A stretch of 64,000 nt of DNA from Acorus gramineus. Its lineage: Eukaryota; Streptophyta; Magnoliopsida; Acorales; Acoraceae. A model generated the notes under the pieces. That model saw only the letters and a list, made by a program, of their open reading frames with translations. It had not been told where the DNA came from and did not search any database. A program made the position numbers and the translations under genes. The DNA lies in NCBI GenBank assembly GCA_030737835.1, contig CM060854.1:11465272-11529271 (forward strand). The letters are read 5' to 3'. This document shows, in pieces, positions 36,265-48,469 of the stretch; the stretch's first letter is position 1, and each line of letters starts with the position of its first letter.

Positions 36265-37352
36265 GGGAAAATTAATTAGAGGTCTCTAGGACACCTTTAT
36301 AATAACAATAGGTCCCTTGATTTTTTCTTGTTTTCTTTAGGTCCCTAAATTAGTGGTGGTATTTTGTTTAGGTCCTTCCATCCAACTTCCATCCATTCTC
36401 TTTTTTTTCTCCCTCTTTCACCCCTAAATAAACATGATTTGCCTCTCTATCTCCCCTAACATCTCTTTTTCTCCTCCAAACAACTCAATAAGTTGTGAGA
36501 CCACCTCCACTAGCCCCCCAATGGGCCAATCTCAACCCCAATGCCAATCGCGACCCCCAACCTCTCCCGATAGTCTCCCGCGTCCCATCCACGAGCCCAA
36601 CCCCCTTCTCGCGACCCCGTCCGCGAGCCCAACCCCCTCTCGCGACCCCCGTCTGCGAGCCTAACCCCCTCTTATGACCCGTCCGTGAGCCTTATCCCCT
36701 CTTGTGACCTTGCCTACGAGCTCAATCCCCTCTCACGACCCTGTCCATGAGTCTAACCTGTTACAGATATAACAGTGTACAAAATGAGCATAACAGTATA
36801 CGCAGTGTAACACACAGAACCTGTAACATGTATAAAAGTGTATACATTGGGAATAACAGTGTACATAGTGTAACACAAAATCTAATATCTATAAGAGGTA
36901 TAACAGTGTACACAATATGCGTAACAGTGTACGCAGTGTAACACACACAACATGTAACAGGTATAACAATGTACATATTAGGAATACCAGTGTACACAGT
37001 ATAACACAGAACTGGGAGACGGCTTGCAGACGAGATGCGGGCACAGTCAGGAGAGATCGGGGGGGGGTGATCGGCATTGGGGTCGAGATCGGTGCAATGG
37101 AGGGCTGGTGGAGGTGGTCTCACATCTTGTTGAGTTGTTTGGGGGAGAGAGAGAGATTGGGGGAGATAAAGAGGCAAATCATGTTCACTTGGGAGGTAAA
37201 AGAGGAAGAAAAAAAATACAATTGATAGAAGTTGGATGAAAGGACCTAAATAAAATACCACCACTAACTTAAGGACCTAAAGAAAACAAGAAAAATTCAA
37301 GAGACCTATTGTTATTACAGGGGTGTCCCTAGGGACCTCTAATTAATTTCCC
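36265..37352. mobile_element. TIR transposon related to 31287-34642, ~1.09 kb deletion derivative
   Basis: Left end GGGAAAATTAATTAGAGGTC; reverse complement of the right end GGGAAATTAATTAGAGGTCC. The arms extend over about 120 bp including AATAACAATAGGTC, TTTCTTGTTTTCTTTAGGTC and TTAGTGGTGGTATTTT. Flanked by A-runs (8 and 9 A), so the duplication cannot be judged. The interior has a C-rich block with CGCGACCCC repeats (36540-36740), a 260-bp GTGTAC satellite (36757-37013) and a G-rich block. No Ulp1 sequence and no other coding content. Confidence 0.75.
36757..37013. repeat. GTGTAC satellite, opposite orientation to the 33-kb array
   Basis: Units such as CCTGTTACAGATATAACAGT, GTAACAGTGTACGCAGTGTA and GGTATAACAGTGTACACAAT. 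Reverse-complemented these are TACACTGTTATAxxTGTTAC, the same vocabulary as the array at 32887-34118. Confidence 0.75.
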
Positions 37353-37547
37353 AAAAAAAAATATAATGGCAATGTAATCAGCCCATTAGTAACTTTGATA
37401 GCGGAAGAAAATTGTAGAGAACATAGACAATTATGTACCTAGTAAAGGATCAAGCGTCTTAATCTTTTAGATAGTTGAGGATCTGAAAAATAAAATGACA
37501 GATTTGATATCAAATATCTTTATTGTGTTGGATAATATTACGTAGAG

Positions 37548-38036
37548 CTCATTTTTCAACTAAAATTCTAATTTACACATATTTTGATTTTTTTTAAAAT
37601 AGTATACATCATCTAATGAGATGCATAATTTTATGAAAAATGAAGCATATGCTCCAATGAATTGTTCGATACATTTATAGAAAATGTGAAAATAATTTAT
37701 CGATGCATATATCTCGTTAATGTAAGTTTATGCTTCAATGATTTTCTACCAACTCATATGGGACTAGATTATGGCTGGAAAAAATGTATGTAACATATTG
37801 TGCTATTAAAATTTTAGAACTCTGTTACACATTATCTTTTTCAGCTTTAATTCTAGTCACATATATTTCATTAGCATCATATGCTAACATTAATGAGGCA
37901 TGTCTTTTTAGAAATGTTACACGTTTTTTTAAAAACATATACCTCATTAATTAGATGGGGTAATATTTTTAAAAATTCAAAAAAACACATGTAAACTGTA
38001 ATTGGGATTAAAAAAGCAATCGTACATAATATTATC
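37548..38036. repeat. AT-rich inverted-repeat (MITE-like), ~490 bp
   Basis: The left arm (TTACACATATTTTGATTTTT, AAAATAGTATACATCATCTA) and the reverse complement of the right arm (TTTACATGTGTTTTTTTGAA, AAAATATTACCCCATCTAAT) are alike over about 90 bp. Exact ends and target duplication not resolved. Related stretches lie at 13584 and near 25890. Confidence 0.55.
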
Positions 38037-38089
38037 ATTTATGTTAATTTACTAGTGATGGCCCGCCATTGTTTAGAAAGGAGCACCAA

Positions 38090-38130
38090 AAACCCAATCA
38101 TTATGACAAATCTCACATTTTTTAGAGTCA

Positions 38131-38175
<45 letters not shown>

Positions 38176-38600
38176 GGGGCATGATGGGGTGCGACCATGC
38201 ACACAGTGCACCCCATCGTGCGCCCAAGCTCGGGACCGTGCGATCGCACCGTTGACATTTTTTTAAAAAAAAAACAAAAACAAAAAAAGACCTCTTGTTG
38301 TCTCTCTCTTCGCGCATGGGATCTCTCTCTCTCTCTCTCTCTCTCTCGCTCACTCTCTCACTCTCACACACACACATTTGGTCAAATCTGACCTCGGCGA
38401 CTGCGACCCCATGGCGAGCTCCTCCACGTCCATTTGCGACCCCGTCATCAACCCCCCGACGTCCCCCTTGCGACCACCCATCGACGACCACCACGACGAT
38501 CTCCCCTCTTTCAAAACAAAACTCGAGCCCCCCTTGCGTCACCGATCTCCCACCGTCTGCGACCGCTGACGTCCACCCAAGACCACCGGATATCGCCCCC
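38090..38600 (+). repeat. GC-rich dispersed repeat, copy 1
   Basis: Begins beside an (AT)n tract (38133-38166), then ACACACACAGGGGCATGATG, a GC-rich inverted segment (GTGCACCCCATCGTGCGCCC), an A-rich run, (CT)n, and blocks rich in GCGACCCC. The reverse complement closely matches copies at 43200-43675 and 44872-45285. Open frames across it in both directions are low complexity. Confidence 0.65.
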
Positions 38601-41600
38601 GACCACCTACTCACCGGGATCCAATGGAATCCTCAGCTTCGACATGTGGTCCGCTGCCCGATTGGTGCTCCGCCTCTTCCCCGGGTCGGAGATCCACTGC
38701 AGACCTTCCAACATACGACTTGCAACTTCACTATGGGATTAATCCGGACCCTCTTTGGGATTTCTTTACATATAATGTGAACTAGAGAACATGGAGATGA
38801 TGGGATTAATGTGAATGTGAATGTTGTCTTTGTCATTTCTTCTTGGTCATTTCGTCTTTATCATTTCTTCATTGAAGTTCTTCTTTGTCATTTCTTTTTT
38901 ATTTTGTTTTTTCTTTTCTATGTCAATCTGGTGGTTTGATTATCAATACAGATCAAGGTTTTAAAAGATGTATATGTTATTACTTTTTAGACGAGTCATC
39001 TCCTGGGCTGGCAGTTTGAATTTCTGTTATTCAACTGCACAGGGTTCTTGGTCATTTCTGTTGTTCACATAGAATTACATTATTCAACTGTAGCCAATTG
39101 AAGAATGAAGATAGACAGTGAGTCTATTGATGTAGTAATTGCGATTCAAAAATGCAGGTTGTTCCACACAATATCTGGAGTGATATAATGTCTGATTAAT
39201 ATTTAGACTGTTATAATATCTGACTAATACTTACATAAAATATCTGACTAATATTTACTGATAGTTCATCTGAAATGCTATGGGCTGCAATATGATGTCC
39301 AATTAGGTATGGTTCCAAAATGCAGCATTTTGAAGGGTTCCAAGGCACATTTTCTGATTGAATTCAGTCCCCATACTTGTATTGTTATGGAATCACTTTA
39401 GGCACATGATTTCTGATTGTCAGGAAAGTTGCCAAATTATCTTGTGATTTGGTCTTTTTCAATCTCAAAAAAAGGCTTTGGTTATTTGGGGCCTCCAACA
39501 CAAACATAATTGAGTGACCCAAATTCTAATATTGAAAAACATAGGCTCCACCCGACAACCTGTTTAAAACATTCTAATCCCATTAACTTGCATAGTTCCA
39601 GCTCTCACATCAACTTGTTTAAAACAACAAACATTCTGATCCTGCTATTTAAAACATCACATTTCAGCCATACATTATTACATTACATCCTATCTAAAAC
39701 AACCACCACTCGCAGTTATATTACATATACAACCTATTGTTTAATACAACCACCACCTAATACCAATGGTAGCAATCAAAAATCAGCATCTCCAAGACTG
39801 GCCTTAATTTTGCAAACATCCAATTAACAGTTAACAACAAAAACTGAAACTCATTGGACTAAATACACGCACAGTTAACAACAAAATCATATATGGTTTT
39901 TGTGGCAGTAAAAATAATATCCTCTTCAGTTTTGAATTTGTTTTACTCCACATGTGTTCTATTTCATGTACATCCCTCTCAATATTATAGTACTTTGTAC
40001 TTTGATTTATCAACAAGCTTCTATGAAGATGGACCCACTTCAAACTCATATTTGCAAGTTTCGTCTCCATCTTCAGTATTCGAATGCACCATATCCACCT
40101 CTATCTGAAAATAATTTCAATATTTAAATGTCAAAATTAAATATGCATTTAGTGTTATAAAAGAAAATTTTATATAATTGGATATAACCAAAGTACAAAA
40201 CAGAGGACGGGAAAAAAGATGTATGTGTGGGAAACTGCATCTGTTCTAAAGTACAATGTCCTGATCATTTACTGTCTCTCAACTTGATAGACCAAATCAT
40301 ACCAAGCAAAAAAAAAAAAAAACTTGGCGTATAAGCGAAAATTCACAAGCAAGGAAGCAAATGATTTGGTTTATCAATCAAATAAATTTACATGACATCT
40401 GCTGGAATTTGGATAAGTCAACAGAAGAAAAAAAATCACAGGTAGGTGTGAGGGCTTGCTCTGCTATTACTCCAGCACTTGTATCTATTATTTTTTCAAT
40501 TTTTATCATGAGAATTATTCATTTCTTTTTCAATTTCAAATAATTCAACAAGCTTCTTTTGATTTCTAGAGTCTATTTCATGACAAACAAAATTTCAGAT
40601 GTAAAATAGAATTTTTTTTTTCTCTATACATGATGTAGAATTTGACAGAATGCATGATGAGTGGCCTTGATTAATGCACTCATAATTCTTCAGGCATGAG
40701 AAGAATACATACTATATGGGTTGATTGACTACAGATAATAGATATTTCTTTGAGAATAAATGGCAATAATTAATGAATTCATGATTCTTTAAAGGTATGA
40801 AAATCAATCATCATATGGGTTCATAATCACTAAAAAAAATAATAGATGTTTATCAGAGCTATATAGTCTACCCATTTTATATAGATCTCAACTGTTTATC
40901 ATCATTACTCAATGTTTTTACTTGCTATAAAAGGTTTTATATAAAATGTTATACTACAATAAATGTTTTCTAGCACATGTAGATCAATGGAACACAGGGT
41001 TACACAACAAGTCCAAATAAATTTAAAACAAAACTATATAAGTACAAAAAGTGAAAGGTTACACTTGTGGGAATGAAAAAATACAACTGGAGCCCCACAT
41101 TAACAAAAGGAGGCTTAAGACCCATTTGAAAACAAAAATGGGATATGTAAAACTTGAAAGAAAGTCTCTTAAAACAAGATACTTACATCCCATTATGAAA
41201 ATAAATATAAAAATGGACTATTCTAGAATTCTAAGACAACTACTTGAAAGGATGGAGAAAAAGGTGTCCTCATTGAAATTACACTCCTGATAAAATATAT
41301 GCACAAGTCCATAAAAAAGAGAACTCTATGAGCACATACAGGGGAAGGTTACGCTATGGGATTAGAAAAATACAACTGAAACCCCACATGAACAAAAGGA
41401 GTCTATCTAAACAAGAGTCTCCCAAACCCATAATTCCTTCAAGAGAGGGACAAAAAAATGAGGTGATTCAAAAGTAACAGAAAGCCATGAAATCCATGCC
41501 AAGAACACATTATTTGATGCTAAACCAATGTAGGGAAAGAAAAGATACTTCTCGTTCAAATCATGATAAACTTGCTATATTATGAACACAATTTTTTTCT

Positions 41601-43200
41601 CTGGTTGAGAGTAGAAGAACAAAAATGTGTACATAATCACAAATGTGAACATTAATTGGTGTAAATGAAGACCAACTATGGAATCCAAAATTGCATAAAA
41701 CCAAGCTTTAAAAAAAGGGAAAAAAACTGGACGTTCATGTTCATGAAATCAAGCTATAAAAAACTGAAATTAACTGAAATTAATTTGACCTTTTAGTAAA
41801 ATTCTGTGTATAATTGGAAAATCTAATTGCACCCTACAAGAATGGTAGAATGAATGACATTGTTAAAATAGATCTATGGTCTCCTAGCTAAAGCATTTTC
41901 TGAATTTCTTCCCTTCTCCTTATTTGAAACCCAGCTATCAAGAAAAAAATAGCAGAAAAAGTGGTTCATGAGGCTTAAATCCAAACAACCAAATCTATTG
42001 TTGGGCAAATTCAAGCATCACACACTGTGAGTCCATATGAGTAAAAAAACTGGTTTTACACAAGAAAATCACTAGGAAGTGTGCAGGAACTTAAAAAATT
42101 GTCCTTGTGGTTAAACATACAATACTCTATATATATTACACAGAAATAATGTATGCCTTACAAATCCAGGAATTCAGCCAGCAAGGGATAGCTGAAAATT
42201 CTTCAAAAGACCAGTAAACCTTGAAACAACAAGAATTTTGTTTAAATACACCAACATGAAGAAACTCCCTAGTTTATCAATGCAATAGCTAAGTGATAAA
42301 TAAAGAAGTAACCATGTTTCTAATGTTCTTAGGCAATTAGTTGAGAAGAACATTACCATCATTATAATAAGTGAGAGGACAAAATGCACTCTCACTAAAA
42401 TTTAAATCATAAAGTTATCTTATAGTTCAAGCTTGTTCCTTTACATTGAAATTGAGGTCTTGCTTGAAGAAGGTTGTGCAGATCATAGTATTGCCTAGAG
42501 ATTGGAAGAAGATCACAAGAAAATGAAACAAAATGTTCAATTAGATAATTCCATCGGCTTGCAGCAAAGCCTACTAGTAGGAGTTCCGGTTTCATACAGT
42601 ACATGGAACCACTAAGAACCTCAAGGTTACCTTTTCCAAATATAATTAACTGAATGGGTAAAAAATAATATACATGTTCATACACAAAATGTATTGCAAA
42701 AAAAGGAGAATCATGGTGGGAAAAATATATGACATTGATTGAAAAAATAAACAATTTTTCTATAAGCATCAGATAAGAATCACAAAAGGCACAATTAACT
42801 TGTATATCTGATGAGTATTATTGAACAGTAAACATTCAACTAAGCATACCTAGACTCAAAGGGATTACTCTGGAGCACTCCCTTGGACAAGTATATCGGA
42901 AGAAACTTGCCAACATTGTCTCTATTTCTATTTCTATTCGAATGAAGTGTATCTGTTTTTTTTTTCTTTTTTTCTTTAACACTATTTCTCTTTCACACAT
43001 TATTTGCATTCGTCAAACCAATTCCAACATCATTCACATAAGAGCATAATTAAGACAGCTATAGAAGAACCCTAGAATCAAGTAAAACCCCAAATCAGTG
43101 TGAAATCTGATTGAGATTGATGAGATCCACCAAAAAAATCATACACGATCACACACATTCAAGCATATGAAATTCAATAAAAATATTCACATAGACTCAC
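38600..43200. other. 4.6-kb spacer without recognisable genes
   Basis: Moderately AT-rich. No conserved domain in any frame. Around 41043-41130 and 41335-41430 two similar segments occur (GAAAAATACAACTGAAACCC and CACATGAACAAAAGGAGTCT versus diverged partners). Frames near 42174-42769 on the minus strand are open for up to 120 codons but show no family signature. Confidence 0.5.
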
Positions 43201-43675
43201 ATAAAGATGAAATTAAAAAATCTATGTGAGGGAGAGAGAGGAATGACATCTCGTGATCGCGGGGGAGGGCTTCTCCGTGAGGTGGTCGTCAGTGGGGTCG
43301 TCAAGGTGGTCGCTGATGGGGATGCAGCAAGGGATGTGGAGGGGGTCGCCAATGGGGGACGTCGGGGTCATCGAGGTGGTCGCCGATGGGGTTGGAGCAG
43401 GGGACGTGGAGGGGGTCGCGAGGGGGAAGTCTGGGGGTCGTCGAGGGGGCCACAGATGGACGTGGAAGGGGTCGGAAGGGGGTCGGTTTGGATTTACAGA
43501 GAGAGATCGAGAGAGAGAGGCGTGCGAGATCTCTTTTGTTTTTCTTTTTTTTTCTCTCTTTTTTTTTTATAAAAAAATGTGGACTGTGCGATCATACGGT
43601 CCCAAGCCGGGGCGCACGATGGGGTGCACCGTGCGCATGGTCGCATCCCATCACCCCATATATATATATATATAT
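43200..43675 (-). repeat. GC-rich dispersed repeat, copy 2
   Basis: G-rich (GGTCGCCGATGGGG, GGGGTCGTCGAGGGGG), followed by (GA)n, a T-run, and the GC-rich segment GCGCACGATGGGGTGCACCG next to a (TA)n tract at 43659-43679. Opposite orientation to copy 1. It lies at the start of the duplicated aquaporin unit. Confidence 0.7.
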
Positions 43676-44870
43676 ATATTGTTGTCAGATATGGTGGATA
43701 ACCACCACTTCTCTAACCTAAAATTAAAAATATGTTAAGAACTGTAAATTAAAGATACTACAAGAATGAATTTATCTAACATTACCTGTTCAACATTAGA
43801 GACAGTCTCACGTGTTGTCCCAGCATGCTTTGAATTTCTTTTTTTGAAAGTGTTTTATTATATGCAGTCCATTTATCTTTTAAAAAAAAAATGTACATAA
43901 CCTAATAAATATATATGTATTATTAGCAACGTAAAACTGCACATGCGGTTGCATATAAGAACTAAGAAGTGTGTAATTCCCCGGAGTCCCTCCTTAACTA
44001 CACAACATTTTACTACGCCAACCATTTGAAGAAAAGCCAAAGCCAACATCACAAATATTATTCCCAACAACACCTAATCAAACACACAAATTAAAAGGTT
44101 GTCACATAAACCTAAGTAGCATACATCAATTACCTTAGACAAATAAGAATAACCAAGTAACAACATGCTTAGAACCCCTCCTCTTCCCTAGGGAGGGGCT
44201 CATGGGTCCTGGTGATGAAGAAGCCCTCATATACCAGCCCGGCCAGCCCACCACCAATGAGCGGGCCAACCCAGTAAACCCAGTGGTCCGTCCAGTCCCA
44301 GCTCACTAGTGCCGGGCCAAAAGACCTCGCCGGGTTCATCGAGGCCCCCGAATAAGGTCCACCAGCGAGGATGTTCGCCCCGACGACTAGACCAACGAGC
44401 GTCGGGCCGAACCAGGCCGGGACAAGCTTCTTCGGGTCAACGATGGTGGCGTAGACGGTGAAGAGCAAGGAGAAGGTGAGGACTACCTCCATCAAAAGAC
44501 CTTGGATCGAGTCCATCCCACTAGCAAGCGAGTGAATTGGGGTGTCCTGCATGCATAGCATCAACATCAGTATGGTCTTTCAAGAAACTTAAGGACTCGG
44601 AAAGTCACCGATCTGAGTTAGTCACTGGGTCGATCGATTCTATAGGTGATCCAGTATGAAAATATTTTATAAATATGATGATAGCATGCATATAAAATTA
44701 GAAAAATATAGAATAAATAGAATAATTCAAATAATGAGATAGCAGTGTATGCAGGTAAATAAATTAACAAAATCACCTGGCACCATCAGAATTCACTTAG
44801 AGGAAAAGATGTGTTACAAAACTAAAACATATATGTTGAGTCCGGATCATGTTAGGCCTGAATAATCAGT
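43290..44870. repeat. tandem duplication, unit 1 (distal to the aquaporin gene)
   Basis: Contains the GC-rich repeat, 3'-flanking DNA and a full copy of aquaporin exon 3. Matches unit 2 (44872-46440) with an offset of 1637 bp at the exon; the exons look identical by eye and the flanks differ by a few substitutions and by indels. The segment 44725-44805 has no counterpart in unit 2. Both units end in GGATCATGTTAGGCCTGAAT then AATCAGTA. Confidence 0.85.
44169..44546 (-). pseudogene. duplicated terminal exon of the TIP aquaporin
   Basis: An intact copy of exon 3 (378 nt, 125 codons plus stop) with its splice acceptor TATGCATGCAG. The predicted amino acids are identical to exon 3 at 46183-45806, including [15 protein letters not shown] and the end [10 protein letters not shown]. 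Exons 1 and 2 are not present between the copies. It lies downstream of the real last exon on the same strand, so it could serve as an alternative terminal exon giving the same protein with a different 3' UTR, or be a silent fragment. Nothing in the sequence decides between these. Confidence 0.8.
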
Positions 44871-44871
44871 A

Positions 44872-46440
44872 AGTGATGTGGAGGGGGGTCATCGAGGTGG
44901 TCGCTGATGGGGATGCAGCAAGGGATGTGGAGGGGGTCGCCAATGGGGGACGTCGGGGGGTCATCGAGGTGGTCGCCGATGGGGTTGGAGCAGGGGACGT
45001 GGAGGAGGTCGCGAGGGGGGACGTCGGGGGGTCGTCGAGGGGGCCACAGATGGACGTGGAAGGGGTCGGAAGGGGGTCGGCGTCGCCAGGGGGTTTGGAT
45101 TTTCGGATCACAGAGAGTGATCGAGAGAGAGAGGCGTGCGAGATCTCTTTTGTTTTTCTTTTTTTTTTCTCTTTTTTTTTATAAAAAAATGTGGACTGTG
45201 CGATCATACGGTCCCAAGCCGGGGCGCACGATGGGGTGCACCGTGCGCATGGTCGCATCCCATCACCCCATATATATATATATTCAATTCATTCAAATAT
45301 CGTATATACATCATTTTTATTAAAATATTTTTTTTGTCAGATGAATATATACATTCAAAAAATTAAAAAATACGTTAAGAACTGTAAATTAAAGATACTA
45401 CAAGAATGAATTTATTTAACATTACCTGTTCAACATTAGAGACAGTCTCACGTGTTGTCCCAGCATGCTTTGAATTTCTTTTTTTGAAAGTGTTTTATCA
45501 TATGCAATCCATTTATCTTTAAAAATAATGTACATAACCTAATAAATATATATGTATTATTAGCAACGTAAAACTGCACATGCGGTTGCATATAAGAACT
45601 AAGAAGTGTGTAATTCCCCGCAGTCCGTCCTTAACTACACAACATTTTACTACGCCAACCATTTGAAGAAAAGCCAAAGCCAACATCACAAATATTATTC
45701 CCAACAACACCTAATCAAACACACAAATTAAAAGGTTGTCACATAAACCTAAGTAGCATACATCAATTACCTTAGACAAATAAGAATAACCAAGTAACAA
45801 CATGCTTAGAACCCCTCCTCTTCCCTAGGGAGGGGCTCATGGGTCCTGGTGATGAAGAAGCCCTCATATACCAGCCCGGCCAGCCCACCACCAATGAGCG
45901 GGCCAACCCAGTAAACCCAGTGGTCCGTCCAGTCCCAGCTCACTAGTGCCGGGCCAAAAGACCTCGCCGGGTTCATCGAGGCCCCCGAATAAGGTCCACC
46001 AGCGAGGATGTTCGCCCCGACGACTAGACCAACGAGCGTCGGGCCGAACCAGGCCGGGACAAGCTTCTTCGGGTCAACGATGGTGGCGTAGACGGTGAAG
46101 AGCAAGGAGAAGGTGAGGACTACCTCCATCAAAAGACCTTGGATCGAGTCCATCCCACTAGCAAGCGAGTGAATTGGGGTGTCCTGCATGCATAGCATCA
46201 ACATCAGTATGGTCTTTCAAGAAACTTAAGGACTCGGAAAGTCACCGATCTGAGTTAGTCACTGGGTCGATCGATTCTATAGGTGATCCAGTATGAAAAT
46301 ATTTTATAAATATGATGATAGCATGCATATAAAATTAGAAAAATATAGAATAAATAGAATAATCAGTATTGAACTACACAATCTAAGATGTGTTACAAAA
46401 CTAAAACATATATGTTGAGTCCGGATCATGTTAGGCCTGA
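44872..46440. repeat. tandem duplication, unit 2 (with the native aquaporin exon 3)
   Basis: Begins at a breakpoint just after CAGTAAGTGATGTGG near 44871 with the GC-rich repeat copy 3 (44872-45285, including a (TA)n tract near 45270), then flank and exon 3. See unit 1 for the comparison. Confidence 0.85.
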
Positions 46441-48391
46441 ATAATCAGTATTGAACTGCGCAATCTATGAATCGAACTAAACAACCTATTAATCAAACTG
46501 CACAGTTAATTATTGGGGAGAGGCGTCACTCTCTATGATAATTAGTTGTGTAGTTCGATTTATAGGCTGTGTAATTCGATTCATTGACGATGTGGTTCGA
46601 TTCATAGACTGTGTAGTTCAATACTTATGGTATGCAAGCCTGACCGGATCCGGACTCATATATGTTGACTATTTCTTTTTTCTTTAAACCTGAACCATCC
46701 ACTCTAGAGACTGTCCCAATAGGGTACCCGACCCGGTTGAGATGGGTCGGGTTTGGGTTTGGGTTTGGGACGGGTTCGGGATAGATCGATAAAATGAAAT
46801 CCGTTGGGTTTGGGACAGGAAATGGGTTTACTTAGCAAAATCTGCTCTGAGCCCGCCTCGGTTGCAATTAATATCAATATTAAATATTTGTTAAAATAAT
46901 TGCATAATTTATATTTTTCATTTAGTATTCCAAAAAATATATATTAAAATAAAAGAATGAAACATCTCAAACGCTAATTGAAATTTGAAATCATATAAAC
47001 ATACACCAGGTTGTCTTTTAGTATTCAAAAAAAAATTGAAACATTATATTTGTCACTTGTTATGGAAATTGAAAGTTTATACTTCTTATTTTATTTCTTA
47101 TTTTGTAAGGTTTATTCTAATAAATATTTATTTATATTTAAAATTTCAATTTAGATTAAATATTATATAAAAATATGTTTTAATATTTTTTTTTAAAATC
47201 TGTCTTGAACCAACCCGATCCAATCCAACCCGACCTGAATGAGACAGGTTTAGGATGAGAAAACTAAACCAGTCACAGATTTGAAATGGGTCTGAAATAA
47301 AATTTTGTAGGTGAGTTTGGGTTTGGGATTCACAGAACCCGTCCTCACCCACCCGACCCTAATCCACTCAATCTTACTCACCGATCTATTAAATGAGAAA
47401 ATTGATAACATCAACGAGTCAATAGTGCAATTGATCCGGAAGTCAACCAGTCTGATCCAGATCAGTTGATCCTTTGAATCAGGTCATGAGTTTTTTAAAT
47501 AAAAATTTATTTTATTTTAACTACTCCTGATAAAACAAAAACAAAAAAATACAAGGATTTTGGTAAGCTCTAGATCTATTTTTAACCTCATTTTTAATCT
47601 TTTTGATCACATCATTTATTTGAATATCACACAGTAACAAAAGTAAAACCCATACATATACCCTTGAATAAAAGGTCAAACTAAAAGTTAGACTAAAAAA
47701 ATAAGTTGGATATTAAATAGATCATAACCTGTCCTCCAGATATATACTTGAGGAGCAAGCAAGCCAAGGAAGATGCGAACAACTGCGCGATCCAGTAAAG
47801 TATGGAACGGAACACCGTTATGTGGCCGCCGACAGCGAGACCGAGCGTGACGGCGGGGTTGAGGTGGCCGCCAGAGATGTGAAGTCCGGCGGAGATCATG
47901 ACAGCCACGACTAGCGCATGGGCCACCGCCACCGCCGTCAGCCCCATTATGGAGTCACCACCTCCGACCATCTTCCCTGAAAACAAAGAAGATCAGGACC
48001 GTCCATTGTCTAGTCCTCTAAAAATGTTAAAAGTACATAATTAATTTAACTTTTTATAGATATGTCATTATCATTTGCATTGGGACATTAACACATTCAA
48101 GACATTAATACCCTAAGGTGGTATATGAAATTCCTAATAGAGCGTATATAGATTTTACTATCGTAGTATATAATAAGCAATTACGAAAAAAGTAAAAATA
48201 TGAGATGTGTATTCAAATCATTTGAATATACGCATAGTTCAATGAACAAAAGCACGTTACATACCAGCGGCCATGGCAGAACCGACTCCTGCGAAGACGA
48301 AGAGGAAGGTGCAGACCACCTCGGCGACGAGGGCGCGGACGCAGTCCGGCTCCCTCACCTCACTGTGGTGTCCGACGGCAATCTTCGCCAT
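45806..48391 (-). CDS. TIP4: tonoplast intrinsic protein aquaporin, TIP4 type
   Basis: Exons on the minus strand 48391-48265, 47976-47729, 46183-45806 (GT-AG); 250 aa, the normal TIP length with six membrane helices. Starts [20 protein letters not shown]. The two NPA boxes are [16 protein letters not shown] (loop B, exon 2) and [15 protein letters not shown] (loop E, exon 3). The aromatic/arginine filter reads His (in VAHALVV), Ile (in GANILAGG), Ala and Arg (in ASMNPAR): H-I-A-R, as in TIP3/TIP4. [20 protein letters not shown] and the C-terminus fit TIP4 best. It would conduct water and perhaps small solutes such as glycerol or urea across the vacuole membrane. Exon 1 is GC-rich. Exon 3 is duplicated downstream at 44546-44169. 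Confidence 0.93.
46441..47690. other. aquaporin intron 2 remainder
   Basis: Within the intron 46184-47728. It has repeated GTATTGAACTAC/GCACAATCTA phrases near 46365-46500 and 46530-46620 that are partly inverted (GTGTAGTTCGATT). A separate GGGT-rich inverted-repeat element follows at 46728-47372. Confidence 0.5.
46728..47372. repeat. imperfect inverted-repeat element, GGGTCGGG-rich ends
   Basis: Left end GGGTACCCGACCCGGTTGAG with (GGGTTT)n; the reverse complement of the right end reads AGGGTCGGGTGGGTGAGGAC, then CCCAAACCCAAACTC. The interior is AT-rich. Resembles MITEs with CCCGACCC-type ends; no clear target duplication. Confidence 0.5.
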
Positions 48392-48460
48392 CTCCGGCTG
48401 ATCGGTTATTGGCGGTGTGTGTTATCACTTGCTTTGCTTTGTTTTTGGCTCTCTTAGCTG

Positions 48461-48469
48461 TATATATAG
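48461..48469 (-). promoter_or_regulatory. TATA box of the TIP aquaporin
   Basis: CTATATATA on the minus strand, about 70 bp upstream of the ATG at 48391. Confidence 0.6.

Noticed and set aside
38039..38614. 191-codon open frame (-) and overlapping + frames
   Set aside because: Passes through (TA)n and (CT)n microsatellites and the GC-rich dispersed repeat; open on several frames at once.
42174..42769. 73- and 120-codon frames (-)
   Set aside because: Open but without family signature or splice context; kept only as part of the spacer description.
43873..44073. Hydrophobic small ORF (MLLGIIFVMLALAFLQMVGV...) repeated at 45519-45710
   Set aside because: Conserved between copies because of the recent duplication; it lies in the 3' flank of the aquaporin and no homologue is recognised.
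43253..45323. Open frames of 103-161 codons over the GC-rich repeat, present in both duplicated units
   Set aside because: Low-complexity G/R/V-rich sequence ending in (TA)n; similar only because the DNA is duplicated.
46740..46790. (GGGTTT)n considered as interstitial telomere sequence
   Set aside because: The plant telomere unit is TTTAGGG; here the word is GGGTTTGGGTTT at the end of an inverted-repeat element.
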